In this document: positions 33,701 through 46,431 of the stretch, in pieces
How positions within the stretch are numbered: position 1 is the stretch's first letter
Layout of the letters: each line of letters begins with the position of its first letter
Assembly (NCBI RefSeq): GCF_003086295.3
Contig: NC_092048.1
Location: 40,982,425-41,046,424, forward strand
DNA: 64,000 bases
DNA from: Arachis hypogaea
Lineage: Eukaryota > Streptophyta > Magnoliopsida > Fabales > Fabaceae
Direction of reading: 5' to 3'
Position numbers and translations under genes: made by a program
Notes under the pieces: model-generated
The model's database searches: none
Told to the model about the DNA's origin: nothing
What the model saw: the letters and a program-made list of their open reading frames with translations, nothing else

Positions 33701-35830
33701 TGAAAATAAGCAGAGTCGAAGTGAACTTTAGCTTTAACGAATCTGATTTATGTTGTAAATAGATGATTTAAGTCTAAATCATACTTCTTCTAAGCTTTTT
33801 TTCAACTCAAGCAGTATATTTAAAGTCCAATAAGCCCGCAAGCTTATTTAAATAACCTGTGTTGTAAATTAGAACTTAAAAAATAATAAACTTAAAATCT
33901 TTAAATTTGTAAAAAGAACATTCATTTTTATATTAATCCTTAATTACATATCATAATCATACTTATAATTTATAAATTTTTTTTGAAAAAAAAACTAAGA
34001 GTATCGATTATTGATATTTTTTACTTTTATTTTGTGTTTAATATAAATGAATAGTTAAAAGTATAAACTAAAAATATTTTTTAAAAAATATATTTTAATA
34101 AATCAGCTCAAAAAGTTTTGTAGACTTTTTTTTTTTATAACCTATAATTTGATATTTTTAACTAATATGTTTTGCAAAAATTCTAAACCTATTTAATAAA
34201 ACGAACCAAATCGAATTAAGTCGAGTTACGAGTCCTCGTCGAGTAACCTGACCCACTACTGATAGGAAGGAACAAAGTTACTTAATTGTAAGGTGTGATA
34301 GTTTGTTACACAAGGTATTATATTGTTGAACTTCATTAGCGGCGAAGTGTTTTCAGCATTAGTTCATTAATATTTAGCACTTAGCAACACTTGCTGATCC
34401 ATCTGTATTGCTTCTAAATTGCGAGGTTGTTTGAAATCAACCGATTTGACTGTATACTTCCAGAGTTGAATTTAGTCAAAAATCAGGTGTCAAATTATCT
34501 AAAAGAACTCATGTTCACCTTAAAATAACAGTGAAGAAATCTAAACAGCAAATTATTATAATTTCTAAAGATTAATGCCAAATATTTTTTATTTTTTTAT
34601 TGAAAAAGAATAAAATACGTTAAAGATATAATTATTTATATGTCTCTTTTTATTAATTTAAATTAAAAAAATAATTTTATAATATAGTATCAAAATTTTT
34701 ATGATCGAAAAATTTAAAATTTGATCTTTATTTTTTCAAAAAAAAAAGTATAAAATAAATTAAAAAAATTTATGCAAAAAATTTACGCAAATCTAAAAGA
34801 AATTTTTATATAAAAAATATATTAAAAAAATGATTGTTTATTTATTTTTAATGAATTTAAATTAAAAAAAATTATGACAGGGTTATTAAAAAAAAGGGTG
34901 CGAATCCCATCTACACGAAAGGATAAATAAAAAGATTATTTACCTAAACTTAATAACTAATAAATGATAGAGAGGCATATACAAATTAATATATAAGATA
35001 ATGACTTTTAATGCAAGTCGTAAAATTAGATCAATTTACCGGGATAAATATTCTGCACAAGGCTTCCGGAATATGAATAAGAATAATATAATGATCTATT
35101 ATGGTTTCAAGAGTAACAGTAAAGCCGCACGCACCGAAAGAAGATCGATTTTTGGATCAATGTAGCATGTAAAAATATTTGGATTCATATTTTTCGTAGG
35201 TTTAGAACTATATTTATAGTGAGATCAGATATTTAATTGGGCACACATTTAAATATAGATTTTATTTCCTTTGTTAAAGATTATTGTGATATGATTCATA
35301 ATACACAAAGATTTCATTTTTTGTTCCTAAATTTTGAGAGATATTGATGTTCATGAATGAGATATTCTATTTTCTTATATGAGTCTGTATTCACTTAATA
35401 TATAGAGACATTTCGTAACAACTCCATAAGTATAATAGAATTACCATGCTTAAATTAGTAAATTAGATTTAATATAGATAATCTAAATTTGTTACCATAC
35501 CTAGCTTGTTTTATTATTTATTACTTAAAAGATTTAGAGAAACGTATTAATTTTTGGTAATATTAGGAAGAGAATATCTAAGTTACTTTATATAATATAT
35601 ATATATATATATATAATATTTATAATTTTATACGTATAATATTTATAATTACATATTTATTATATCTAAAATTACAGAATTATTTTGTGATATTATAAAC
35701 TATTTGAATTAATTTTTTATTATTTCCAAATATTATTGGTAATTTTTCATCATACTGCGGAAGCACTTACATCATGAATATATATCACTCTTACTAAAGC
35801 ACACCGCATTAGAAAAGTAGATTATCTTAT
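32840..35830. other. Upstream region of PIN and AT-rich intergenic DNA
   Basis: The first several hundred bases upstream of the PIN start (32840 onward) should hold its 5' untranslated region and promoter. I see no element distinctive enough to name. A (TA)n run is at 33648-33698 and a shorter one at about 35600. The rest is AT-rich, with no ORF above background, no RNA gene and no repeat family that I can name. Confidence 0.45.
33648..33698. repeat. (TA)n microsatellite
   Basis: About 25 uninterrupted TA units lie roughly 0.8 kb upstream of the PIN start codon. Confidence 0.95.
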
Positions 35831-36150
35831 CACTATAAGAAAATCGAGAGATAGCGACGGATATTTTGCAGCGGATTTTTTCAACCGCTGCTAAATAGAA
35901 TCTGTCAGCGGTTATTGTGACGGTTTTAGAGAACGCTACCAAATGATCTTATTTTACAGCGATTTTTCGGTAATCGCAGTGAAATATACCCGTTTTGCAG
36001 CGGTTTTTGTGTCGGTTTTAGGGGACGTTACCAAATAATCTCATTTTGCAGCGGTTTTTATGTAATCGCCGCAAAATATATAGTTGTTGAATACATTGAT
36101 ACTCGTTTTGCAGCGGTTTTTTTCTAACCGTTGCAATATTATTTTTAACT
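35831..36150. repeat. Left subterminal repeats of the CACTA element
   Basis: Inverted and direct copies of TTTGCAGCGGTTTTT and its complement occur about every 50 bp: at about 35876, 35890, 35908, 35998, 36047 and 36108. They match the type seen at 50655-50944. Confidence 0.85.
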
Positions 36151-36592
36151 TGAATTTTTTTTTTGTATAAACATTATTGCCGTCTTAAAACTATTCTAGT
36201 CCTCGCTTTTTTTTTACTGAAAAAACATGTTTCAAATACTGCAACTTAATGCATTAAATAAATTTTCTTTTTTGTGTTACATAAAAAATAATTCATTAAT
36301 TAAAAAAATATTTATAAATGAATAACTAAAAATAAATTTACGAATCAGGTTTTCTCTTCTACTATCAGCCATTTTGAGTTTGTATTCAACCATAAATGGT
36401 AACATAAAAATCAAGTGAACGTCCGAATTCATAAACTCAAAACAAAGTTTAATGGAGCATAAAAAATAGAATTACTAAAGTAGACAAACAAGTTTTGAGT
36501 CAAAATTTCTCATTAACATCGTACTGACTGGCCAGAAATACTCTATCAGAAATCCGCTGCAGTGACGTGATAACAGATCTGATAAGTCATCT

Positions 36593-37632
36593 CTAAACCA
36601 TGGCAACTTGTTCAGATCGAAACTCCCTTTTTGCAGCACGTACGGCATCTTCTCTATGTTGGGTGTTTAAAGTTTCATTGTCTTTTGGAACCTTATTGAG
36701 CTCAACATCCCTGGAGATGTCATATCCACCGGAGGAGATAGCATCTAAATTGTCTTCTGAATCAGTGTCTGCTCCATCTAGAGTGTCAGCAACTATTTCG
36801 CCTGAATATTCAGCTGACACTGAATATATGAACATGCAACCAACAACATATAAATCTACTTAAAAGATACTGATAACTTCCAGGTCATTACCTAGTTATT
36901 AAGGAAAAAAATTTGCAGAATTATGGAAAGAGGACTTTCAAAATTAACAAATACAAAATTAACTATTACCATCTCCTTCATCAGTAGTTTGGACAGATTT
37001 CTTGGAAAGAAGCTCTCTAATAGCACGTTCTGTATACTTCAATTCCTCTGTTGAAGCAATCTCCAACTCAACACCATGCGAGTTATTAAAGCGCATCTGA
37101 ACCATAATAAAATGTATAGTTGATGGTCTTTTTTGTAAAGCATATTGTGTCTCTGTAATTCACTTTCTATGTTAGAAATTTATTTCTAACCTTTAATTCA
37201 ACAAGTATGTCTTCAGATGTCCTACCAGCTACAAATGTCACAAAAACATAGCCAAATTTCTCCTCGTACCTTAATCTCCATTCATGAAGTTCCTACAAAT
37301 TTTAGCATGAACGTAACAACTATCATTGGACAAATGTTGTACGCATATATCAAAGTAAAATACTTATTAATCAAATAATGTTTAACTCAGGTGTTTAAGA
37401 GAACGACTAATGAACAGACCTGCACAGTAGCTTCGTTCGTCGTTTCCAAGTATTCATTAGAACAAGATCGTCCTGATATAGCCTCCAACCAAGACCTAAC
37501 ATTCAACTTACGGTACCATATGTCTCTGGCAACCGTAATTGCATGTTCCAATGAAGAGAATAGAGATGCCATAGGCATTTCGTTAGCGAATGTTGTGCCT
37601 GCACAGCATGATGAGAAATCTTTCGTTTTCAT
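36593..37632 (-). CDS. OHCU-decarboxylase/TTL-like gene fragment with an intact spliced frame
   Basis: Four exons (37420-37632, 37191-37292, 36970-37096, 36593-36819) join with GT/AG borders into 669 nt, or 222 aa, without a stop. Exon 1 has FSSCCAGTTFANEMPMASLF and ARDIWYRKLNVRSWLEAIS. Exon 2 has ELHEWRLRYEEKFGYVFV and AGRTSEDILVELK. Exon 3 has VELEIASTEELKYTERAI. These match the N-terminal decarboxylase half of the plant uric-acid-degradation bifunctional protein TTL (allantoin synthase). The second, HIU-hydrolase half is absent, replaced by an acidic, Ser-rich tail that I do not recognise. The conserved HPQIG motif with its catalytic His is missing: after EAIS the sequence goes straight to GRSCSNEY. 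Decarboxylase activity is therefore unlikely. The gene lies inside the CACTA element and is probably a captured copy, unusually free of stops. Confidence 0.7.
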
Positions 37633-37982
37633 TACTCCTGTTACAACACCATTTTATATTAAATATATTTGTCAATGATAACAATATCATAATTCAAGAT
37701 AATTTACTCGATATCATAATATTCTTTATTGGAGGTTAAGAACAATAACAATGATGATGAGAACAACAAAGCCTTGAAAACTAACTTTTAAAAGCAAAAA
37801 CCGTTAAAAAAATGAGGAACTGGTGGTATTCATGAAAATCAACTTAAAATGAAAACTTAATTCAAATACGAAAACACAGATAGTAATGTAACCAGCAAAC
37901 TGCGTACATCATGAACACTGTTAAACTTATCAAACACACACAGATACTCTAAAAATGATGTACATGTTTTGCCATATTTTCA

Positions 37983-40900
37983 CTATGCCACATAATCGAT
38001 GTTATCAGAAACATCTGCTACTTGGTCTTCTATATCATCATCCCTTGTCAACTGTAAATCACTGATGTCACCTGCTGACATGTTCAACCCGGGCTGAGGA
38101 GAAAAAGCAGCTTTAACATCTTCATTCTCTCCTCCCATGTCATACAAGTCTCGCGATTTTACATGAACTACTACACTCCATTCTGGATCTACTTCATCAC
38201 GTACATAGTACACGAGATGAGCTTCTGATACCAATATGTACGGTTCATCCTCTTCTCGATCACCGGTGTGAATTGGACGAGCGAAATTAACGCTGGTAAG
38301 GCCCAGATGGTCTTGTTTAATTCCTCTGCTCGTAGTTGTATCAGCCCAAATACATTTGAACAAAACCACTGTGAAATGGCAGCTATAGTTCATCAATTCG
38401 ATTATGTCCACAATTTTTCCATAATATGGAACACTACCAATAGCCACTCTGTTGTCACGCATGTTGGCATAACTTCTTGTATTAGATGAGACATAAACTC
38501 TACTATTTTGTATTTTCATCCCGTCTTCCTTTGTGATAGTTTTAAACTTGTACCCATTGACGTTGTATGTCCCAAAACGTCTTGCCTGAAGCATGGGACC
38601 ACATGCCAACAACTTCATTTCTTTCGAATGTACAGTACTGTCCATTGGAACCTAGCACCATAAATTAGAGTTTGTTCGTATAAAAAATTGGAATTTATAA
38701 TTTATAATTCTAGGACACAAATAAGTTGGTCAGGTTAAATTTCTACGAACCTCACGCTTGAACCGGCGAGGAAATTCTGCATGCACAACACGGTCTATCT
38801 TAGATTGCGACCTTGTTTGATCCTGTAATTTACGCTTAGTTTCTGCCCTAAATGTACTTTACAACATAACAAGAAATTAGTCCAACGACTGAGTGTTTGA
38901 AATTGGTTATAATCGTGCTTAATGATTACATGTGCATACTTACTCAATAAATGGAGCGACGGCCTCGCAATTGACTAGCACATGACGATGTGCCTGATCT
39001 CTTTCCATTGGGGTCAGTACAAAATGTGATATAGCCCCTGAAGCTTTTCCAATTTCTGGGAACATATTACATCCTGTATTGTTTGTAACATCAACAGGTC
39101 GATCATCAACTCGCGCTGGTCGGTTAATTCTAGTCTCAATATTATCCAAATATATGGAGTAGAATGTCAAAATCTCCTCGGATAAATAGCCCTCCGCAAT
39201 TGAGCCTTCTGCTTGTGCCCTGTTACGCACGTATTACTTCAATTGTCCTAAGTACCTTTTACATAAATACGACATAACGCTTAGTATATACGTAACGAAT
39301 TTGAAAAAAATGTCTTGAATGCATTTAGTAGCAAGCTAACCTTTCTATTGGATACATCCACCGATAATGTACCGGGCCACCAAGTTTTATTTCATCAACG
39401 AGGTGCACCGTAAGGTGAACCATGACAGTGAAGAAGGATGGAGGAAAAATCATTTCCATCTGACACAGAATTTTCACAACATGATTCCGAAGGGCACCAA
39501 GCTGCATAGGATTTAAAGCTTTTCCACAGAGTTCTCGGAAAAATGAGGACAGATTCGCAATCACATTTGATACCGGACTTGACAATGTATTCTTCACCAA
39601 AATTGGAAGTAATTGTTCCATAAGAATGTGGCAGTCGTGACTCTTCAACCCATACAACTTGCGCTGCCGAATGTCAACACAACGAGCAATATTGCTCGAG
39701 TAACCATCTAAAAAGACCACATTCTGTAGAGTCTTCAGGAATACATCCTTCTGTGGATTCGACATTGTGAAGATTGCTGAAGGATATTTACCACCTTTCT
39801 CCGGCCACAATTCAGACCTTATGCCCATGCTTTGTAAATCTTTGCGAGCCTTAAGATTATCTTTTGATTTGACGCTATCGTTTAAGATAGTGAAGACCAC
39901 ATTGTCACAAATGTTCTTCTCTATATGCATCACGTCAAGGTTATGACGCAACATGTGATCCTTCCAGTACGGGAGTTCAAAGAACACACTCCTCTTTTTC
40001 CAATACGAGTCATCTTGATCTGCATCTTCACCAATGCGTCTTCTTTTGGCTGTCAGAGTTGAGTTCTTCCTAAACAACACTTGCATATTACACTGCTGCC
40101 TTAAGACATCTGCTCCAGAATACTTCTTCGGTGGATCTCTGCTTTCAACTTGTCCGTCAAATCTAATCCGGTCTACTCTATATTTATGGCCCTGATTCAA
40201 GAAGCGACGATGGCCCGTGTAACACCATTTTCGACTGAATGTTAGTCGCTGAGCCTTAGTGTCCACATTACATGTGGGACAAGCTAACCCACTATACGTG
40301 TTCCACCCAGAAAAATTTCCCAACCCTGGAAAATCACTAATAGTCCACATTAGCGCCGCATGCATCTTGAAAGTGGTCCCCTTATTAGCATTATAAGTTT
40401 CAACGCCATCCCAGAGTTGCTTCAACTCATCCACCAGGGGCTCCAAATAAACATCGATATCGTTATCCGGCATTTTAGGACCGGGAATAATCATAGATAG
40501 TATAAAAGATTCTTGTTTCATGCATAGCCAGGGAGGAAGATTGTGCGGAATAAGAATCACAGGCCAAATGGAATATGTGGTACTCATATTTCTGAAAGGA
40601 TTAAAACCGTCACTTGCTAAAGCTAAGCAAACACTGCGAGCATCGTTAGAAAAAAAAGGATACTTTGCATCAAAGTCTTTCCATGCTTCAGCGTCCCTTG
40701 GATGCCTCAAGTACCCATCGTTATTATCTGCTCCTTATGCCATAACATGTCAGATGGAGTTTTGCTACACATGAATAACCGTTGCAGTCGTGGTATAAGA
40801 GGAAAGTAACGGAGAGTCTTCGCTGGGAGAGGCTTTCCGTTTTTCCTGACAGGTATTTTGAGTTTCGTAACAGAACCCTTTCGCGTCTTCTGCTTCCATC

Positions 40901-41645
40901 GTGAAGTTCCACACTGCTTGCATTTGGTCGCGTCCTCATCCTTACCCCGATACAACATGCAATCATTCGGGCATGCATCTACCTTTTTGTACTCAATCCC
41001 CAACTTTCGAATAGTTTTCTTGGCTTCATGCAAAGTGGACGGGAATTTGGCTTGCTCAAATGCAACCCGCAATAAGTCCAAAATCATCGACATAGCCTTG
41101 TCACTCACACCACACATACACTTAATGTGATAAAGCTTCACTAGGAAAGACAATTTTGAGTATTTCGAGCAGCCAGGATATAATTCCTCCGCTCCATCTG
41201 CAAGAAGATCGGCAAAATCCTGTGCCTCGCGACTTGGACCATCGTACAAGTACAACAACTCTATATCATCGTCTTCTACAAGATCCGCTGTTGTGGTCTC
41301 CTCACTTCCAGGAGGCATTGTGAAGTTAAACGCCTCGTGCACCATTTGAAGATATGGATTCACCTCAGGTGTAGGTTTCTCAACTATCGGTGTGCAAGTA
41401 AAGCTCTCCTCAGCTGGTTTCACACTATGACGCAACCACAAAGTATAGCCAGCGGGAAAGGGCTTTATCAACAGGTGGTCGTACGCATCCTCTCTTGTTT
41501 GCATAAATTGAAACCCACATTGAGGGCATGGACACTTTATCATGTTATCCGACGATGCATTCGCAAATGCAAAGTCTAGGAACTTATTAAGTCCTCGTCT
41601 ATATTTTATGCTATCTCGTGGCTTAAGAATCCAGGTTTTGTCCAT
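37983..41645 (-). pseudogene. CACTA transposase, TNP2 type
   Basis: The N-terminal transposase-associated domain (DKTWILKPRDSIKYRRGLNK, CPCPQCGF) starts at ATG 41645. A single-base deletion near 40733 shifts the frame, and the TNP2 core resumes at 40710 with RHPRDAEAWKDFD. It includes SDGFNPF, the zinc-like GLACPTCN, KWCYTGHRRFL and LDVMHIEKNICDNV. The DUF4218 region spans 39341 into the next exon, where TAA at 39234-39236 follows YLGQLK, with EGYLSEEILTFYS after it. The last large exon (38645-37983) carries the DUF4216 domain (YYGKIVDIIELMNYSCHF, WADTTTSRGIKQDHLG, AHLVYYVRDEVDPEW) and an acidic end. The protein would bind the subterminal repeats and cut the ends. The frameshift and the stop leave this copy inactive. 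Confidence 0.9.
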
Positions 41646-43945
41646 ATCTATTATACACCAAATATATGGTTTAATAATTAATGTGGTACAACTTTTTCAT
41701 CACTAAAATAATGTTAAGTATCTTACTGTATTCATTCCACATGATATAAGAAATACCGTTCTAAAAACATAACATGTATGGTAAAATACGTGTGCAACTA
41801 CGAACATTAAAATTTATACTAAAATGTGCAGTAAAGGTAGAATATAAAACTAATATAGAACAAAAAATACGCCTCATAATTACAGTTATAATACGACGAT
41901 AAAAGTTACGCCAATTACTTTTTTGCGAAAAATAACAAGATTCATTTTTATATATAATAGTCATTCATATAAGTTCATTCATAGAGTACCGTACGAAAAT
42001 TTTTTGTACGTAAAACACTCCTCCTATAAACCTTTTTATAGGAGGGAATTCAAAATTTTTATACTCTTATTTGTATTCAAGGTTTATTTTTATGTTTTAT
42101 TTTAGGTATATTAATAAAAAATTTTAGCATTAGTTTTAATTTTTTTGTATTTTCTAGAGCTATTTTTTTCTAGCTTTCTTAGAGGGGGCGAGTAGTGGCC
42201 TCGACCCCCTCGAATTTTAAGAAACTATACTTATACATGAGATATATATTTTAAGAATAAAAAAATATTACATAATTTAATAGTTTTATATGTAATTTTA
42301 CTACCTTAATAGTTTAATTCACTAATATTTTTTACTTAAATAATTTAATATCATACCCTCAAGTCTTTGTACCTTTCAAATTAGTCTTTATAAAATAATC
42401 TGTATTTATTTTTAAAAACATCATTTATTTTTTTATAATACTATATTTAATTTTTATATTATTATATTCAAAATGACTTACGTAATTATATTTTGGTAAT
42501 CACATTATGTACTTTAGATATTATGTTTCTTATAAAAAATACTCATTTTTCTTCTAAATTTACGTTTTTAAAAGAAAAAATAATATAAAGATATCTTATA
42601 TCTTGTATCTATAAGAGTACTGTGTCTTTCAAATAATTATTAATTTATAATTTATTTTTAAATTTTTGAAAGAATTAATTTTTGAATAATAAGATATGTG
42701 ATAATTTTTAAAATAAACCCGCTATAAATTATTAGTTTTTTATAATTTTATAATGTACTCTTGATATTGTTATATTTCTTTTATGTAATTATCATATTAA
42801 AAATAAAATTGTGAAAAAATTATATATAATTTTTTTCACAATTTTATTTTTAAACCCTAAATCCTAAACCTTTTCAAAAACCAACTCTAATAACTATATG
42901 TTAACAATTTTTATGGAATGAAAAAATTTATCTAAATTTTGGCCCCTACATATTAAACTTTCTAGATCCACTCCTGTATATGGTATTGACTGATTAAAGA
43001 GAACATAAAAAGATATTAAAAATATGAAGTAACTTCTATAATAATAAAATTTTTAATAATATGTATAATAAAAAAAATTCTTTAAAATGATGTAACTCAC
43101 CAAAAATTTTTTCTGATATAAATTACAAATCATCAGTAGAGTGACTACTAATTAGTACTCAGCGGAGGAACACATCAAAGCCATAAAAAATGAGTCAAAT
43201 TATTTTAATTAAGTCTTACAATTTTTATAAACTAGGATTAATATTTATAATTAGAAAATGAATAAACTAAATATTAATTCAATATGTCAAATAATAACGA
43301 TATTCATTAATAAATGGCCATTTCTTAAAATTAAATAATCAAGACACACATTGAGAATATTATTATGACAAACCAATAAGGGAACTAATAAATCCAAGAT
43401 ACTCCAAATAGTACAACATATACACATAACTCATTACGCACCTTATATTTGTGGGTCAAAGATACCAAAAAAATAGTCTGAAATGTGTATCAAATAAAAG
43501 TAAAAGAGTTAGTAAACAAAAAATTATGTCCAAAAAATTATTCTCTTCATCCAAACATTTTCAAAAAGTTTTATCATAAAAAATAATATAAGATGATTAT
43601 ATTCTAAACCAATAATTAACTAATAGTTTATCTTAAATAACATATTTCAAGTACAACATACTTAAAAATAGAAAAAAAGAGATCAACAATATAAAAGGTA
43701 CACAAAACCAATTTATTATTTTTCCTTATATAGAACATGATTAATCGAAAAAATATATATTGAAACCATCATTAAAATTTTTAGTATAACATATTTATAA
43801 ACATTAGCTAATTAACCGAAAATTACTTCGGCCTAATCAAACAGACTTATTTTCTTTTTTATTGTTTTCTTAAGTGTAGTCGGTTGATTGAGTAAAAATT
43901 GGATATTTTAAAAATTAAAATTAAACCGATGAACCGACCGAGATC
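41646..43945. other. AT-rich interior of the CACTA element
   Basis: No gene is seen. At 42183-42225 there is GGGGGCGAGTAGTGGCCTCGACCCCC, and at 42940-42980 TTTTGGCCCCTACATATTAAACTTTCTAGATCCACTCCTG. Sequences of this style often mark the ends of small degraded transposons, so a MITE or LTR relic may span 42.18-42.98 kb. A near-perfect palindrome lies at 42798-42853. Confidence 0.4.
42798..42853. repeat. Near-perfect 56-bp palindrome
   Basis: Arms TTAAAAATAAAATTGTGAAA and its complement flank an ATTATATATAAT centre. There is one length difference in an A/T run. A transcript would form a hairpin of about 27 bp. Confidence 0.9.
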
Positions 43946-44390
43946 CGGTTCGGACGAACCGAACCGTGACCTGGCCGGCTTTTTGAAGCAACATCACAAA
44001 ATCCTCCGTTTCAGCCCACATTTAACCCTAATTAGAACCCACTTCAAGAGAAATAAAGAGATCCAGCTTCTAAAGTTCAAAGCGCCGCCCTCACGCGAAG
44101 GTCTCCGCCGAATCTCCTCAAGCGCCTCGCCCTTCACCTGCGGCCAGCCATATCCGCGTGCCGCCGCCGTTGGTCCTCAGGTCGCTCCCTTTCCCTCCAT
44201 TGCAACCCTCCTTCCCTTCCATTAAGCAGCCATTGTGGTCACCGCGAAGCCTCCCTCGCGCACTATCACAAGCTCTGTTCGTTTCTCGGTCTGAAGGTGC
44301 TCCCTTACTGCTACTTGCCTTGGTCACTCAGTGGCTCTGTCTCCCCTCCATCAACGTTGACATTTGGTCGAGCTTCCGGGTATTTTTCTC
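43946..44390. other. GC-rich block in the CACTA interior, possibly a captured 5' exon
   Basis: The composition changes abruptly from AT-rich to GC-rich with several CpG dinucleotides (GCGCCGCCCTCACGCGAAGG, CGCGTGCCGCCGCCG). No frame matches a family that I know. The block ends near CTTCCGGGTATTTT, a possible splice donor, about 250 bp before the FIS1 exon on the same strand. It may therefore be the 5' untranslated exon of a captured gene. This is inference from composition and position. Confidence 0.4.
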
Positions 44391-44635
44391 TAATTATTTA
44401 ACTGAATATGCATGCTTTTTTAACTGATTTTTGTTTGTTTATTTAACTCAATATTCATGCTTTTTTATTTTTAGTTTTAATTTTTATTTTTGTTTGTTTT
44501 CAATGTTCATTGTTTGTTAACTTGAGGAGGTTATTTTTGTTTGATATAATGTACCGGCACGCAGCGAATGTGGTCTCTTTGTTGCTATTTACTTTTAATT
44601 ACTTTCAGTCTAAAACTGTATTGATTATTTTGGAG

Positions 44636-44774
44636 GGATGCGAGCGATAAGTCGCGGAGGCTAGCAACGGGGACAATGAGGAGAGGAAGAACGAAAGCAT
44701 AATGAGGTTGTCGTGGGCTCTTGTTCATTCAAGGCAAAAAGAAGATGTTCAGCACGGGATAGCCATGCTTGAAA
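44636..44774 (+). pseudogene. FIS1: Captured exon of mitochondrial fission protein FIS1
   Basis: The exon lies between an AG (44634-44635) and a GTAAGA donor (44775). It encodes GCER, then a stop (TAA at 44648-44650 in place of the usual Glu), then VAEASNG and the highly conserved SIMRLSWALVHSRQ, EDVQ and GIAMLE of plant FIS1 tail-anchored TPR-like proteins. The gene's other exons (the MDAKMG-type start, the ASLANS...LYLLAVGYYRS repeat and the membrane tail) were not found nearby. It is therefore a single captured exon inside the CACTA element and cannot make FIS1. Confidence 0.8.
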
Positions 44775-46431
44775 GTAAGATCACTTACTGAATCTTTTTC
44801 AGTTCTTCAAGTTGCTTTCCATTTATTTTTTTAAGTATTTCTTCTTGTTTATATGGCACCTTGATCTGCTTTTAGTAAATTTTTTTTGTATAGTGTTAAT
44901 GTTTATGTTGCTGTCATATGCCACTAGCCTTTTATGGTTATTTGAAAACAATTGTGTTCTCCTTTTCTTCTGAAAATATTTGCGTTTGTTATATGAAAGC
45001 TTAATCGGTGGCTTTAATTTTAATAATGCTAGAAGCTATGTACAAAGATAAATCATATCATGATGATTATGGTATGTGTAATTGATGACTATAAATTTTG
45101 ATAATACTTCAAAAATCAGCTTAAAATCAAAGTTATAATTTTATATTATGTAAATCTATTACTGAGATTTTTACTTGCTTGAAAAATTAAGAACATCGAA
45201 AATTTGAGTTTAAAAATTGGAGAAGAGATTAGTATCTAACACTGAAAATGGTGGTATCTGGATGAATGTGTAGTTGGAAATTGATGAAACTCACAGAAGA
45301 CTGGTGCTCGCTCCTAACATTTGAAAAGAAGAAGAGTGGAGATTTTTGAGTTTACAATTATATGGGATAAAATATATTATTATATAGATGACCAAACACC
45401 TTTAAAATATAACTAATAATCAAATTTGTTTTGAAGATAAGAAAAAAAATCGAATTTGCCATCATTGACCGGATTTACAGTCACTTTTTTAACAGAAGGC
45501 ATTTGTTCAGATACAAATAATTAATTAAAAGGATAAATTAATTACATAAAAGGTTAAATTTATTAGAAGTAGAAACGGGCTACTCAAATCCGATAAATTA
45601 AAATTTCAAATTTGAAATCAAATAAGGTAGTTAAGGAAACGGCGAAAATCTAATTGAGATGAAGTTGTTAGGATTTCAAAAAATCACCCAATATTTTAGC
45701 AGTCACTCTCTCCCGTCTTGTTAACATACTCTGCGCCTCCTTCACCCTGAGCCACTTTATAATTCTGATTTCGTATAATCTTTTCACGAATACTGAGCTT
45801 ACTCCTCTGCACAGTAATCATGTCTTCGTAATCATTGAGAAGAAGGCTCTTAAATTTAGTTAAAGGGTTGAAGTGATTCTGAAACAGTGGTTTTTGGCTC
45901 TATATTTTCTGCTCAGTCACCTAAGGTCAATGTATTTTATTTCATTTTTCCTTTTGTTCATTCTTATGTGAGTAATTCATATAGTGTCTATCTTTCTGCA
46001 TTTCATGCTTAGATTGATGATGATTTCTCCTATGTAACAGATTTTCTTTTGATTTCGCATTTGTTTTTTGATTTTGTTTTTGTTGTTTCTGCAACATAGT
46101 TCCAAATAACAAAGATAAGCATGTAACTTGGACGTGAAGATGAATTGAATTCAGTTAGCTTTTCCAAGTTCTTTGAATCATCTTAACAAAGTTTTCATTG
46201 CATATACTTAGACTCATTATTAAGTATCTTTTACTATTTTTTATTTTATTTTAGTTATTTGTTTATTTGTGTTGAGTCGGGTATTAGGTAGAGAATCTGA
46301 GTCATACTAATAAATTGCTTTAAAATTTACTACATTATTGAAAAATTGCTGAAATTCTTGTGTGGAAATTTATTACTCTGTTGAAAAGTTGCTGAAATTG
46401 TTGCTGGAACTAATGAGATTGTTTAATCCTA
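44775..46431. other. Unassigned CACTA interior between the FIS1 and DnaJ pieces
   Basis: No coding homology was found. Around 45695-45925 a less AT-rich segment ends in CACCTAAG followed by GTCAATG, which looks like a transcribed 5' leader with a donor-like end, perhaps from another captured gene. The rest is AT-rich. Confidence 0.35.

Noticed and set aside
34640..34960. Possible copia LTR or MITE in the intergenic region upstream of PIN
   Set aside because: Only low-complexity AT-rich similarity. No terminal repeats, target duplication or coding trace could be found.
43899..44427. Two overlapping frames in the GC-rich block
   Set aside because: No conserved motif and no plausible start context. 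They are better explained as untranslated captured exon sequence.
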